Source of the DNA: Mycolicibacter virginiensis
GTDB taxonomy: Bacteria > Actinomycetota > Actinomycetes > Mycobacteriales > Mycobacteriaceae
DNA: 64,000 bases
Direction: 5' to 3'
Assembly: GCF_022374935.2 (NCBI RefSeq)
Contig: NZ_CP092430.2
Coordinates: 4,402,001-4,466,000, forward strand
Every line of letters begins with the position of its first letter. Position 1 is the first letter of the stretch. Made by a program: the position numbers and the translations under genes. Shown piece by piece: positions 39,376 to 48,126 of this stretch. The notes beneath the pieces are model-generated. The model searched no databases. It worked only from the letters and a program-made list of their open reading frames with translations, and was not told the DNA's origin.

Positions 39376-41739
39376 ATGACGGCGAATTTCGGCGGTGAAT
39401 TACTGGCCGCCGCGCTCGCCGGGGTCGAAACCGGTGAAGATCCGCTGTGTCACGTGGCCGATCTGCCGGCGTCGGCGGGCCACTCCGGAGCCTGGCCGGA
39501 CTGGGCCGAGCCCGATGTGATCAGCGCGTTCACCGGGCGCGGGATCGAGGTGCCGTGGTCGCATCAGGTGGCCGCCGCCGAATTGGCGCACGCCGGCCGT
39601 CACGTAGTGATCAGCACCGGCACGGCGTCAGGGAAATCGCTGGCCTATCAACTGCCCGTGCTGCAAGCACTGGCGACCGACCCGCGTGCCCGGGTGCTCT
39701 ATCTGTCGCCGACGAAGGCGCTGGGGCACGATCAGCTGCGCGCGGCGTACAGCCTGTCCGCGGCGGTGCCCCGGCTGGGTGGCGCGGCCGGAGCCGTGGC
39801 ACCCACCGCCTACGACGGCGACAGCGCCGCCGAGATCCGCCGGTTCGCCCGGGAACGGTCCCGCTGGGTGTTCTCCAACCCGGACATGATTCATCTGTCA
39901 CTGCTGCGCAACCATGCCCGCTGGGCGGCCTTCCTGCGTGGGCTGCGCTTCGTGATCGTCGACGAATGCCACTACTACCGGGGGATCTTCGGCTCGCACG
40001 TGGCGATGGTGCTGCGACGGCTGCTGCGGTTGTGCGAGCGCTATGCGGCGCCGGGGGCGGCTGCCGGGCCCACCGTGATCTTCGCCAGCGCCACCACCGC
40101 GTCACCGGGCGCCAGCGCGTCGGCGCTGATCGGACAGCCCGTCGCCGAGGTCACCGAGGACGGTTCGCCGCACGGGGCCCGGACGGTGGCCCTGTGGGAG
40201 CCGGCACTACGCACCGATATGACGGGTGAGAACGGCGCGCCGGTGCGTCGCGCCGCCGGCACCGAGGCGGCCCGGGTGATGGCCGACCTGATCGCCGAGG
40301 GGGCACGCACGCTGACCTTCGTGCGCTCGCGTCGAGGCGCGGAACTCACCGCGCTGGCGGCCCGCACCCGGCTGGAATCGGTCGCCCCGACCCTGGTCGA
40401 CAAGGTCGCCTCCTACCGGGCCGGTTATCTGGCTGAGGATCGCCGTGCCTTGGAGCGCGCGCTGGCCGACGGCGAGCTCTACGGCCTGGCGACTACCAAC
40501 GCCCTGGAACTGGGGGTCGATATCGCCGGGTTGGATGCGGTGGTGATGGCCGGCTTCCCCGGCACGGTGACCTCGTTCTGGCAGCAGGCCGGCCGATCGG
40601 GTCGGCGGGGCCAGACGGCGCTGATCGTGCTGGTCGCTCGCGACGACCCGTTGGACACCTATCTGGTGCATCACCCCGCGGCGCTGCTGGACAAGCCGAT
40701 CGAGCAGGTGGTGATCGATCCGGCCAACCCCTATGTCCTGGGGCCGCAGCTGCTGTGTGCGGCCGTCGAACTGCCGCTGACCGTCGCCGAAGTGGCGCAG
40801 CTGGGTGCCGCGCAGCTGGCCGACAGCCTGGTCGACGACGGATTGTTGCGGCGGCGCTCTGACCGGTACTTCCCGGTGCCTGGGCTCGACCCGCACGCGA
40901 CGGTGGAGATCCGCGGGTCGGCCGGTGGGCAGGTGGTGATCGTGGAAGCCGACACCGGGCGACTGCTCGGCAGCGTCGATGCCGGGCGAGCGCCGGCCAC
41001 GGTGCACACCGGCGCGGTGTATTTGCATCAGGGCGAGAGTTATCTGGTCGATTCGCTGGATATCGAGCGTCAGATCGCGTTCGTGCATGCCGAGGATCCC
41101 GGCTACGCCACATTCGCACGCGAGATCACCGACATCGACGTGACGGGGGAAGGCGAACGCGCCTGGTTCGGCCCGGTCAGTCTCGGCCTGGTGCCGGTGA
41201 CGGTGACCCGCCAGATCGTCGGCTATCTGCGACGGCTGCCGACCGGGGAGGTGCTGGATTTCATCGACCTGGACGTGCCACCGGCGACGTTGCCGACTAT
41301 GGCGGTGGTCTACACCATCGCTGCCGACGCGCTGACCGCCTGCGGAGTCGCCGAACGTGCCATCCCGGGTGCGTTACATGCCGCCGAGCATGCGGCGATC
41401 GGGCTGCTGCCACTGGTGGCCAGCTGCGATCGCGGCGACATCGGCGGCCTGTCCACCGCCGTGGGTCCGGAAGCGCTGGGGAGCCTGCCGAGTGTCTTCG
41501 TCTACGACGGTCACCCCGGGGGTGCCGGCTTCGCCGAGCGGGGATTCCGCGCGGCGGCCACCTGGCTCACCGCCACCGCGGAGGCGATCGAATCCTGCGA
41601 GTGTCCGCACGGCTGTCCGTCGTGTGTGCAATCACCCAAGTGCGGTAACGGCAATGACCCGTTGGATAAGGAAGGTGCGGTGCGAGTGCTGCGGCTGGTG
41701 CTCGGCAACCTCGACAGCTCGCACACGGGCTCTGGATGA
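39376..41739 (+). CDS. DEAD/DEAH-box helicase with DUF1998 Cys cluster, Rv3649 homologue
   Basis: A 787-residue superfamily 2 helicase. ATP-site motif I ISTGTASGKSLAYQLP, motif II VDECHYYRG, motif VI QQAGRSGRRGQ. The C-terminal cysteine cluster CECPHGCPSCVQSPKC is the DUF1998/MrfA-type metal site. MrfA-like helicases act in mitomycin-type DNA repair, so a repair role is likely. ATG 39376 has GGAAGGGA upstream. In M. tuberculosis a PE gene (PE33) follows; here it is absent. Confidence 0.93.
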   Translation: MTANFGGELLAAALAGVETGEDPLCHVADLPASAGHSGAWPDWAEPDVISAFTGRGIEVPWSHQVAAAELAHAGRHVVISTGTASGKSLAYQLPVLQALATDPRARVLYLSPTKALGHDQLRAAYSLSAAVPRLGGAAGAVAPTAYDGDSAAEIRRFARERSRWVFSNPDMIHLSLLRNHARWAAFLRGLRFVIVDECHYYRGIFGSHVAMVLRRLLRLCERYAAPGAAAGPTVIFASATTASPGASASALIGQPVAEVTEDGSPHGARTVALWEPALRTDMTGENGAPVRRAAGTEAARVMADLIAEGARTLTFVRSRRGAELTALAARTRLESVAPTLVDKVASYRAGYLAEDRRALERALADGELYGLATTNALELGVDIAGLDAVVMAGFPGTVTSFWQQAGRSGRRGQTALIVLVARDDPLDTYLVHHPAALLDKPIEQVVIDPANPYVLGPQLLCAAVELPLTVAEVAQLGAAQLADSLVDDGLLRRRSDRYFPVPGLDPHATVEIRGSAGGQVVIVEADTGRLLGSVDAGRAPATVHTGAVYLHQGESYLVDSLDIERQIAFVHAEDPGYATFAREITDIDVTGEGERAWFGPVSLGLVPVTVTRQIVGYLRRLPTGEVLDFIDLDVPPATLPTMAVVYTIAADALTACGVAERAIPGALHAAEHAAIGLLPLVASCDRGDIGGLSTAVGPEALGSLPSVFVYDGHPGGAGFAERGFRAAATWLTATAEAIESCECPHGCPSCVQSPKCGNGNDPLDKEGAVRVLRLVLGNLDSSHTGSG

Positions 41740-41743
41740 CTGC

Positions 41744-41777
41744 GGGAGTCGGCCGACCCCCCGAACGGCCGACTCCC
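41744..41777 (+). terminator. Hairpin terminator candidate after helicase
   Basis: Perfect 12-bp inverted repeat GGGAGTCGGCCG / CGGCCGACTCCC with a 10-nt loop, 4 bp after the helicase stop. No U tract follows, so this is an I-shaped mycobacterial-type terminator. Confidence 0.65.
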
Positions 41778-42036
41778 CCGAGCCCTTACCCCGTCAGCTG
41801 CATCGCAGTGACGGGCGTCACCACGCGAAAGGACACGCGGGACAGTAAGACGAACGGTCGAGAGATGCGATCCGTTCCCAAACCGGTACATGACCGGATG
41901 CGGCCGTAAGTTACCGGCTGCACCGGATCTTCCGCAACTTGGCAAACGCGCGGACCGTGGAAAACCTGCCTCAAATCCGGGAGATATTTCACTGTTGGGG
42001 CAGGTAGAAAGGATGATAGTCGTAAAATCCCGAACT
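41778..42036 (+). promoter_or_regulatory. Upstream region of the Rv3651 homologue
   Basis: No gene seen. TAAAAT at 42023-42028 lies 8 nt before the ATG, compatible with a leaderless promoter. Nothing else stands out. Confidence 0.45.
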
Positions 42037-43074
42037 ATGGCGCACGACTGGTTGCTGGTAGAGACCCTCGGGGGTGAACCGGTAGTCGTCGCGCAGGGCC
42101 GCCAGCTGAAGAACCTCGTGTCGCTCACTCAGTTCCTGCGACGCAGCCCACACCTGGCAGCGATTCAGACCGCGATCGCCGAATCGGTGCGGACCGGGGA
42201 GAGCCTGGCCAGCATCACTCCGCGCCGAGATCGGGTTATCCGCACCGAACCGGTGGTGATGTCCGATGGCCGGGTGCACGGCGTGCACGTCTGGACCGGG
42301 CCGGCCGACACGGAGCCACCCGAGCGCCCCGTCCCGGGCCCGTTGAAGTGGGACCTGACACTGGGCGTGGCCACCGACACCAGGGAGTCGCTGGCCAACA
42401 GCGGCAAGGACCCGGAGGTGGAGGCCACTCATGGCCGCGCGTTCGTCGAAGAGCTGCCCACCCGCGAGTTCAGCCCCAACGAGAACAAGGTGCTGGCCCT
42501 GGCGATCCGTGCCGAACCTGGACAGACCATCTGCAGCAGTTGGGATGTCACCGATTTCAACGGGGAGACCATTCGGGTGGGCTTCGTGGTCCGCACGGCC
42601 CGCGAGGTCGTTGCCGACGGCCGGGAGCATCTGGTGACCCGGGGGATGAACTGGCGTGGCCAGTTCGACGGCGCGGTGCAGCGCCCCGACTTTCTGGCGC
42701 AGCAGATCCTGCACGCGCTGGCCCAGCCGGGCGTGCACCGGGCCATGGTCGATCTGGCCAACCGGCGGCTGCTGAAGTGGCTGGATGAGCCGTGCCCGTT
42801 TTACGACTGGCGCAGCCCGGCGGATGTTTCCCGGGTCCATCCCGACGACCAGGTGCAGATCGCCCGGATGGAAACCGTCCTGTCCCGCTCCCAGGCACCG
42901 GCGAGCGGGGTGCTGCGGCTGCGCCAGATGGACGGCAGCTGGGCTCCGGTCCACGTGACGGTGAACCGGGTGGAACTCGACGAGGGCACCGTGGCCGGGC
43001 TGATTGCGCTGCGCTTGCCCACCGAGGCCGAACTCGCGGACGCTGGGCTGAGCGCCACCGTCGAAGCTCCCTAG
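42037..43074 (+). CDS. PAS/GAF-like sensory protein, Rv3651 homologue
   Basis: A 345-residue cytosolic protein, exactly the length of M. tuberculosis Rv3651. Begins MAHDWLLVETLGGEPVVVAQG. The C-terminal third (PFYDWRSPADVSRVHPDDQ, then LRLRQMDGSWAPVHVTVNRVE) has the PAS/PAC look. There is no output domain, so it may act through protein contacts. Its TAG overlaps the stop of the convergent Tad-cluster gene. Confidence 0.82.
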   Translation: MAHDWLLVETLGGEPVVVAQGRQLKNLVSLTQFLRRSPHLAAIQTAIAESVRTGESLASITPRRDRVIRTEPVVMSDGRVHGVHVWTGPADTEPPERPVPGPLKWDLTLGVATDTRESLANSGKDPEVEATHGRAFVEELPTREFSPNENKVLALAIRAEPGQTICSSWDVTDFNGETIRVGFVVRTAREVVADGREHLVTRGMNWRGQFDGAVQRPDFLAQQILHALAQPGVHRAMVDLANRRLLKWLDEPCPFYDWRSPADVSRVHPDDQVQIARMETVLSRSQAPASGVLRLRQMDGSWAPVHVTVNRVELDEGTVAGLIALRLPTEAELADAGLSATVEAP

Positions 43075-43382
43075 CCGACAGGCCCGGCGCGAGCCGTCGC
43101 GCGGGCGGGGCCAAGTCGCCAGCCGGGCACCGGCATCGCGGCGGTGATCACCACATCGAGTCCGTCGACCGTGCAGCTGATTTCGCCGGCGTGCATCCGC
43201 GATCCCACCATCCTGGCTTGCGCGCAGGCGCCGGCGGGCCCGGCCGGAACCCGGCCCGCACCGGCCAGGGCCGCCAGGTCGGCGATGGCCTGGGCGCGGT
43301 GTCGCGCGATGACCGCGGCACCGAGCACAAAGCCGCCGCCGGTGACGCTCAACAGCACCACCACCATCGCGGCCGCGGCCAC
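43071..43382 (-). CDS. TadE-like/secretion-associated small protein, Rv3654c homologue
   Basis: A 103-residue protein starting at GTG 43382. One N-terminal transmembrane helix (MVVVLLSVTGGGFVLGAAVI) precedes a segment HRAQAIADLAALAGAG typical of Flp/Tad-cluster putative TadG/TadE-like proteins. Two later cysteines (ACAQ, ISCTV) could form a disulfide outside the cell. It is the last gene of the seven-gene Tad cluster. The start is uncertain because the preceding codons in frame are Arg/Ser-rich. Confidence 0.75.
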   Translation of the reverse strand: MAAAAMVVVLLSVTGGGFVLGAAVIARHRAQAIADLAALAGAGRVPAGPAGACAQARMVGSRMHAGEISCTVDGLDVVITAAMPVPGWRLGPARATARAGPVG

Positions 43383-43398
43383 GGTGGCCCCGCCGGCC

Positions 43399-43749
43399 TC
43401 ACCGCGACGGCTCGAGCGCCGAGACCGCTTCGGCGGTGATCGCCATGCCGGGCAACAGAACCGGCCGAGCGGTGACACGGGCAACCACCACGTCGCCTTC
43501 GGAGCGCAGCCGCACCGCCGCGCCGTCCGGTGCGATCTGTCCCACCACCGCGGTGACCGCGGCGGCGTCTCCGCGTGCGGCCAGCCGGGCGGCTTCCCGC
43601 GCGGCATCGACGCAGCGGATCTGGGCGGACACCGCGGTGATCCCGGCCAGACAGAGCACCAGCACCGAGACCAGGGCCGCCAGCGCGAATGCCGCCTCGA
43701 CCGTGCTGGCTCCGGAATCGTCGACAAATCGTGCATGGCCGCGCACCAC
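43399..43749 (-). CDS. TadE-like pilus assembly protein, Rv3655c homologue
   Basis: A 116-residue pseudopilin-like protein. N-terminal TadE signature DDSGASTVEAAFALAALVS has the prepilin-type Glu five residues after the Gly, followed by a single transmembrane helix and a small beta-rich exterior domain. Probably a minor pseudopilin of a Flp-type pilus or secretion machine. GTG at 43749, 3 bp after the pilin stop. Confidence 0.83.
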   Translation of the reverse strand: MVRGHARFVDDSGASTVEAAFALAALVSVLVLCLAGITAVSAQIRCVDAAREAARLAARGDAAAVTAVVGQIAPDGAAVRLRSEGDVVVARVTARPVLLPGMAITAEAVSALEPSR

Positions 43750-43752
43750 CGC

Positions 43753-43974
43753 TCAGACCTTGGTGTTCAGCGCGCGCCCGATGACGCGGTTCAGTGCCGA
43801 CACGATCGAATCACCGGTGACCACGGTGTAGAGGATCGCGCCGAACGCCGCGGCAGCAATCGTCCCGATCGCGTATTCGACAGTGGACATCCCGGAGTCA
43901 TCGGATGCCAGCAGCACCATCTTCAACGACAGGACGCGAAACATGTTGCGCACCTGAGATACCCGAGTACTCAC
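43753..43974 (-). CDS. Flp-type prepilin, Rv3656c homologue
   Basis: A 73-residue candidate major pilin. The processing site DDSG/MSTVEYAIG carries the Glu at +5, followed by a hydrophobic helix (IAAAAFGAILYTVV). GTG 43974 was chosen since GGAGGG lies just upstream. A start at the later ATG (43943 region) is possible. No prepilin peptidase gene occurs in this window, so processing would need one elsewhere. Confidence 0.82.
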   Translation of the reverse strand: MSTRVSQVRNMFRVLSLKMVLLASDDSGMSTVEYAIGTIAAAAFGAILYTVVTGDSIVSALNRVIGRALNTKV

Positions 43975-44039
43975 ACACCCTCCTTCATCGGTAACCTTCT
44001 TCCGGTTTTCTCGCGGCCGGTCCGCGACGCACCGCCCGA

Positions 44040-44630
44040 TCACAGCAAGCCCGACCGCAGCACGTCACCGGCCAGCCCGGCCACGACCGGCACGATGCCC
44101 AGGCACACGAATGCGGGCAGAAAGCACAATCCGAGCGGCCCAGCGATCAACACCCCGGCCCGCTCTGCGGCGGCCGTCGCCGAATGCGCCGCCTCGTCGC
44201 GACACTGCGCGGCAAGTTCACCGAGCCCAATGGCCAGCGCGGTACCAGATGACCCCGACCTTCGGGCCAGGCGCAGCACCGCGGTGGTTGTCGGGTCCAG
44301 CCCCGCCGCAGCCGGACCGTTCGGCGCTGACCAGGCAATGCCCGGTTCGGCGCCCAGCGCCAGCAGGTCCGCGCCGCGGCGCAATGCCGCCGCGAGTGCC
44401 GGCGGCGCGTGGCGGGCGGTGGCCGTAGCCGCCCCCGACACAGACATCCCCGCGGCCAGGCAGAGCGCGAACACCTCAAGGTCGGCCGCCAGCGCCAGCG
44501 CATCGGAGCCCGGGGCTGCCCGCCGCAGCGCCGGACGCTCTGGCCGAGGTAGCCCGGCCCGCTCCCGCACAGTCGCCGGTCCGGCTGCGGCGAGCACCGC
44601 CACAGCCAGCAAGATCGCGGCTGCGGTCAT
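44040..44630 (-). CDS. TadC-like inner membrane platform protein, Rv3657c homologue
   Basis: A 196-residue type II secretion F-domain protein with N-terminal and paired C-terminal membrane helices (AGVLIAGPLGLCFLPAF, LGIVPVVAGLAG). It is about half normal TadC length. The ATG at 44630 overlaps the stop of the tadB-like gene by 4 nt. Forms the membrane platform on which the ATPase drives pilin extrusion. Confidence 0.86.
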   Translation of the reverse strand: MTAAAILLAVAVLAAAGPATVRERAGLPRPERPALRRAAPGSDALALAADLEVFALCLAAGMSVSGAATATARHAPPALAAALRRGADLLALGAEPGIAWSAPNGPAAAGLDPTTTAVLRLARRSGSSGTALAIGLGELAAQCRDEAAHSATAAAERAGVLIAGPLGLCFLPAFVCLGIVPVVAGLAGDVLRSGLL

Positions 44631-45439
44631 AGGACACCGCTCGCCTGAGCGGTGATCCGGTCTGACCACAGCAGTCCGGCGCAGACCAGGCCTATCCCGA
44701 TCAGCGAGAGCAGCCCGCCCGTTCCGCCGAGCAGAAAGACCATCGGCCGCGCTCCGATCAATTGCCCCAGCAGCACACCCAATACCGGCAGGCAGGCCAA
44801 GAGCGTCGCCGAGGCCCGGGCGCCGGCCATGCCGGCTTCGGCACGCGCCGAGAACCTTTGCCGGGCAGCGATATCGCGTTGCGCGGCTTGCATCAGCGTG
44901 GCAATCGCCAAGCCGTGCTGTCCCCCAAGTTCCCAGTACGCAGCGAGCCGCGCCCACTGCGAGGGCAGCGCCGAGGATCTGGCGGCCTCACGCAGGCCGG
45001 TCGCAACATCGGCACCCAGCCGCGCCCGAGCCGCGACGCCGCCCAGGCCGGCTACTACCGCGGGGTGGTTGGACTCGGCGGCCGCCAGAGCGAACGCCCG
45101 CACCGGATGCGCTCCGACGCGCAGCTCACCGGCCAACGCATCCAGTGCGGTTTCCAGGGCGTGTGATTCCGCGACGGCCCGACGATGGCGCAGACCACGG
45201 CGACGTCGCACGACGACGGTGGTTGCCAGTACGACTCCGGCCAGCCACGCGCTGCGCGGCAGGACCAGCGCGACCAGTACGGCGGCCCCGGACACCGCGC
45301 CGATGCAGCTCCATCGGCCGGCCCGCCCCGCCACGGCACCGCGGAGCGGGCGGCCGGCCGGCGTGATGCGGCGGCGTGGCGAAGAACCGAGCAGCATCGC
45401 CGCGGCCAACGCCAGTGTTGCGACCGCGGGGCCGCTCAC
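44627..45439 (-). CDS. TadB-like inner membrane platform protein, Rv3658c homologue
   Basis: A 270-residue F-domain membrane protein. The helical core ALETALDALAGELRVGAHP, with AYWELGGQHGLAIATLMQ and terminal helices, matches TadB. GTG 45439 overlaps the TadA-like stop (GTGA). The longer reading frame upstream is antisense to the ATPase and is not real. Confidence 0.86.
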   Translation of the reverse strand: MSGPAVATLALAAAMLLGSSPRRRITPAGRPLRGAVAGRAGRWSCIGAVSGAAVLVALVLPRSAWLAGVVLATTVVVRRRRGLRHRRAVAESHALETALDALAGELRVGAHPVRAFALAAAESNHPAVVAGLGGVAARARLGADVATGLREAARSSALPSQWARLAAYWELGGQHGLAIATLMQAAQRDIAARQRFSARAEAGMAGARASATLLACLPVLGVLLGQLIGARPMVFLLGGTGGLLSLIGIGLVCAGLLWSDRITAQASGVL

Positions 45440-46620
45440 GCGGACATCCGATCGCGTAGTAGGGAGCGGAATTCGGCGACGTGGTCGGTCAGTCCACGTC
45501 CGAACTGCCACACCGGCGCGGCCTGCACATACCCGGCGGCGGTGCGGCGCAGTATCGAGATGTCGGTGAGCCGCCGGACGCCGTCGCGGTCCCGCGCGAC
45601 GTGCATCAGCACCTGGACGGCCGCCGCCAGTTGGCTGTGCAGGCCGGCGCGGTCCAGACCACCCAGTGCGGCAAGTGCTTCCAGGCGGGCCGGGACTTCG
45701 GCCGAATTGTTGGCGTGCACGGTTCCGGCACCGCCATCGTGGCCGGTGTTCAATGCGGCCAGCAGGTCGACCACTTCGGCGCCCCGGACTTCGCCGACCA
45801 CCAACCGATCCGGCCGCATCCGCAGCGCCTGCCGGACCAGCTCGCGCAGGCCCACCTCGCCGGCGCCTTCGACGTTGGCCGCGCGGGCCACCAACCGGAC
45901 CAGATGCGGGTGGCGGGGCTGCAGCTCGGGTGCGTCCTCGACGCACACCACCCGCTCGCGTTCGCTGACCGCGCCGAGCAGAGCGGCCAGCAGGGTTGTC
46001 TTCCCGGCGCCCGTACCGCCGGAGACCAGAAACGCCAGCCGGGCGGTGATGATGTCGGACAGCAGGGCGGCCGCCTGCGGCGCAATGGCGCCGGCGGCGG
46101 TCAGTGCGGCGAGGTCTTGGGTCGCCGGACGCAGCACCCGCAATGACAGGCACGTCCCGTCGGCGGCAACCGGCGGCAGGATCGCGTGCAGTCGTACGGT
46201 GAACTCGCCGGTGCCCCCGACGTTGAAGCCGTGCAGCTGCCCGTCGACCCAGGGCTGGGCGTCGTCGAGCCGGCGACCCGCAGCTACCGCCAGCCGCTGG
46301 GCCAGCCGTCGCACCGCGGCTTCATCGGCGAACCGAATCTCGCTGCGCCGCAAGCCCGCCCCGTCGTCTATCCACACCGCATCGGGGGCGGTGACCAGCA
46401 CGTCAGTGGTGCCCGGTGAGCACAGCAGTGGTTCCAGCACGCCGGCACCGGTCAGTTCGGTCTGCAGAACCCGCAGGCTGGAAAGCATTTCGGTATCGCC
46501 AAGCACACCACCGGATTCAGCCCGGATCGCTGCGGCCACCGCCTGGGGGCGCAGCTCCGAGGAGCCTCCGGACTCTGATGCCAGGCGTTCCCGGACCCGG
46601 TCGATCAGCGAATCCCTCAT
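45436..46620 (-). CDS. TadA/CpaF-like secretion ATPase, Rv3659c homologue
   Basis: A 394-residue hexameric ATPase powering pilus assembly. Walker A VSGGTGAGKTTLLAALLG, the Asp box with VVCVEDAPELQ, and Walker B RPDRLVVGEVRGAEVVDLL are all intact. The N-terminal CpaF-type domain includes LLCSPGTTDVLVTAPD. ATG at 46620 overlaps the Ssd stop by 4 nt. Confidence 0.93.
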   Translation of the reverse strand: MRDSLIDRVRERLASESGGSSELRPQAVAAAIRAESGGVLGDTEMLSSLRVLQTELTGAGVLEPLLCSPGTTDVLVTAPDAVWIDDGAGLRRSEIRFADEAAVRRLAQRLAVAAGRRLDDAQPWVDGQLHGFNVGGTGEFTVRLHAILPPVAADGTCLSLRVLRPATQDLAALTAAGAIAPQAAALLSDIITARLAFLVSGGTGAGKTTLLAALLGAVSERERVVCVEDAPELQPRHPHLVRLVARAANVEGAGEVGLRELVRQALRMRPDRLVVGEVRGAEVVDLLAALNTGHDGGAGTVHANNSAEVPARLEALAALGGLDRAGLHSQLAAAVQVLMHVARDRDGVRRLTDISILRRTAAGYVQAAPVWQFGRGLTDHVAEFRSLLRDRMSA

Positions 46621-47699
46621 GTGGCCAGGGCTTTCCGCTGCGGCAACAGTTCAAGGACCCGACCGGCCGCCGCCGCCAGCGCAGAGCGGCGGGGCAATCG
46701 CAGACCCGAGTGTTCGAGACGCTCGGCCAGTCGGGGTTCGGCCCGCAATGCGGCCAGCAGCGGCAACCCGACGATCTCTGCCACCTCCGCGGCCCGGAGG
46801 CCGCCGGGAGCCGGTCCGCGCACCACCAAGCCGACCTGGGGATTCACCGCGCGCAGCCGTGGTGCGATCGCGGCGGCGGCCGCGCAGGACCGTATGTCGC
46901 AGGAGCTGACCACCACCACGAGATCGGCTACGTTCAGCGCGGTTTCGGCCGAATCGGCCAACGCCCGGGGAAGGTCGCAGACCACGGTGACCCCGCCGCG
47001 ACGGCCCGCATCCACGATGGCGTCGACGGTACCGGCGTCGACGCCAGTGGCCTCGTAGGCCGCGTCGCCCCGGCTAGCGCCGGACAGCACACTCACCCCA
47101 CGCTGACGGGGCAGCGCTTCGCGCAGTGCCGGCCAGGTCAGCCGCCCGCTGCGCTGGGCCAGGTCGCACCAGCGGAGGCCGGACGCGTTCTCGGTGCCCA
47201 CCAGCAGATCGATGCCCCCACCCCAAGCGTCGAGGTCGACCAGCAGCGCATCACCTGCGCGCTGGGCCAGCGCCGTCGCCAGCACCGATGCGCCCGCTCC
47301 CCCACGCGCGCCGATCACCGCGATGACGTCGCCGCGGCGTGCGCCATCACGCACCGTTTCGCCCGCCTCGGCCAGCTCGGCCACCAGCTCGTTGCCTTCG
47401 GCGGGCAGGGCCAGCACCCGTTGCGCCCCGACGGCTATGCCGGCTTGCCAGGTGTGGGTGGTGGGCTGGCCGCCGGTGAGCACGACGACGTGGGGGCGGC
47501 GCGGTAACCGGGCCGGGCCGCACCGCGCGGCAGCCTCCTCGTCGAGCACCACGGCCGCGGCAGCCGACCAGGCCCTGCGGTTGGGCGTCTCGGCACCGAG
47601 GTGAATGACGCGTGTACCCGCCGCCGCGGCCACCCGGTCCAGTTCGTCACGCAGCACCGGTTGGGTGACGAGGGCCAACAGGCCGGTGGCTGTGTTCAC
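46617..47699 (-). CDS. ssd: Septum-site-determining (Ssd) / TadZ-like ATPase, Rv3660c homologue
   Basis: A 360-residue MinD/ParA-like protein. The P-loop region reads VIGARGGAGASVLATALA, a deviant Walker A in which the usual lysines are missing, followed by LLVDLDAWGGG and TVVCDLPRAL. Ssd affects septation in mycobacteria, and TadZ relatives position pilus machinery; the operon context fits the latter. It heads the cluster, 70 bp downstream of a DnaA box. Confidence 0.88.
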   Translation of the reverse strand: MNTATGLLALVTQPVLRDELDRVAAAAGTRVIHLGAETPNRRAWSAAAAVVLDEEAAARCGPARLPRRPHVVVLTGGQPTTHTWQAGIAVGAQRVLALPAEGNELVAELAEAGETVRDGARRGDVIAVIGARGGAGASVLATALAQRAGDALLVDLDAWGGGIDLLVGTENASGLRWCDLAQRSGRLTWPALREALPRQRGVSVLSGASRGDAAYEATGVDAGTVDAIVDAGRRGGVTVVCDLPRALADSAETALNVADLVVVVSSCDIRSCAAAAAIAPRLRAVNPQVGLVVRGPAPGGLRAAEVAEIVGLPLLAALRAEPRLAERLEHSGLRLPRRSALAAAAGRVLELLPQRKALAT

Positions 47700-47750
47700 C
47701 GCCTCACTGTGGCGCGGCGACCCCCATCACGGCACCCGGATCCCGGCGAG

Positions 47751-47778
47751 TGTGGATGAAATTTCGGACTGTGGATAA
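47751..47778. promoter_or_regulatory. Paired DnaA-box-like sites upstream of ssd
   Basis: TGTGGATAA at 47770-47778 is an exact reverse complement of the consensus DnaA box TTATCCACA. TGTGGATGA at 47751-47759 differs at one base, 19 bp away. Confidence 0.55.
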
Positions 47779-47884
47779 CTCGAAGTTATGGATTACCGAT
47801 TAAACCAAACTAATCGTATGAAAAGCCGGATCTGTAACACGTTCCAGTCAGCGTGAGGGCTCTCCGGCGAACTTATTACCGGTT

Positions 47885-47979
47885 AAAAAAGACGACCCCC
47901 GCCAGGGGGGGAGGAGGCGGAGGTCGTCGCGTATCAACCCCGGGGGGTCGGGCCGATACACCCTCAGCATAAGCCGAGT
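47885..47979 (-). ncRNA. 6C small RNA (B11-type)
   Basis: About 95 nt. The position between the Rv3660c and Rv3661 homologues and the strand match M. tuberculosis B11 (6C RNA). Two stem-loops each expose a C-run: GTATC / GATAC stem with CCCCCC, and GACGACC / GGTCGTC stem with CCCCCCC. The second is followed by TTTTTT (47890-47885) as terminator. Promoter -10 TATAGT is at 47991-47986 with TTGCGC about 19 bp before it. 6C RNA pairs through its C-rich loops with mRNAs of replication and secretion genes. Confidence 0.92.
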
Positions 47980-47985
47980 AATGCC

Positions 47986-47991
47986 ACTATA
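47986..47991 (-). promoter_or_regulatory. 6C RNA promoter -10 element
   Basis: TATAGT on the minus strand, with transcription expected to begin near 47979. Confidence 0.7.
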
Positions 47992-48126
47992 CACACGACA
48001 GGGCGGTCCGGCGCAAGTGTTTGCAAGTGTTGCTATCAAATGGCGGCCTAAATCTCGCACTACGTGTGAAGTGCTCTTTCTTCCGTAGCACGGGGTTAGC
48101 AGACCTCTCGCACCTATGCTGTGGCG

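Noticed and set aside
44627..46153. 508-aa frame suggesting a fused TadA-TadB protein
   Set aside because: The first half is out of frame with the CpaF-like ATPase; the real TadB-like gene starts at 45439.
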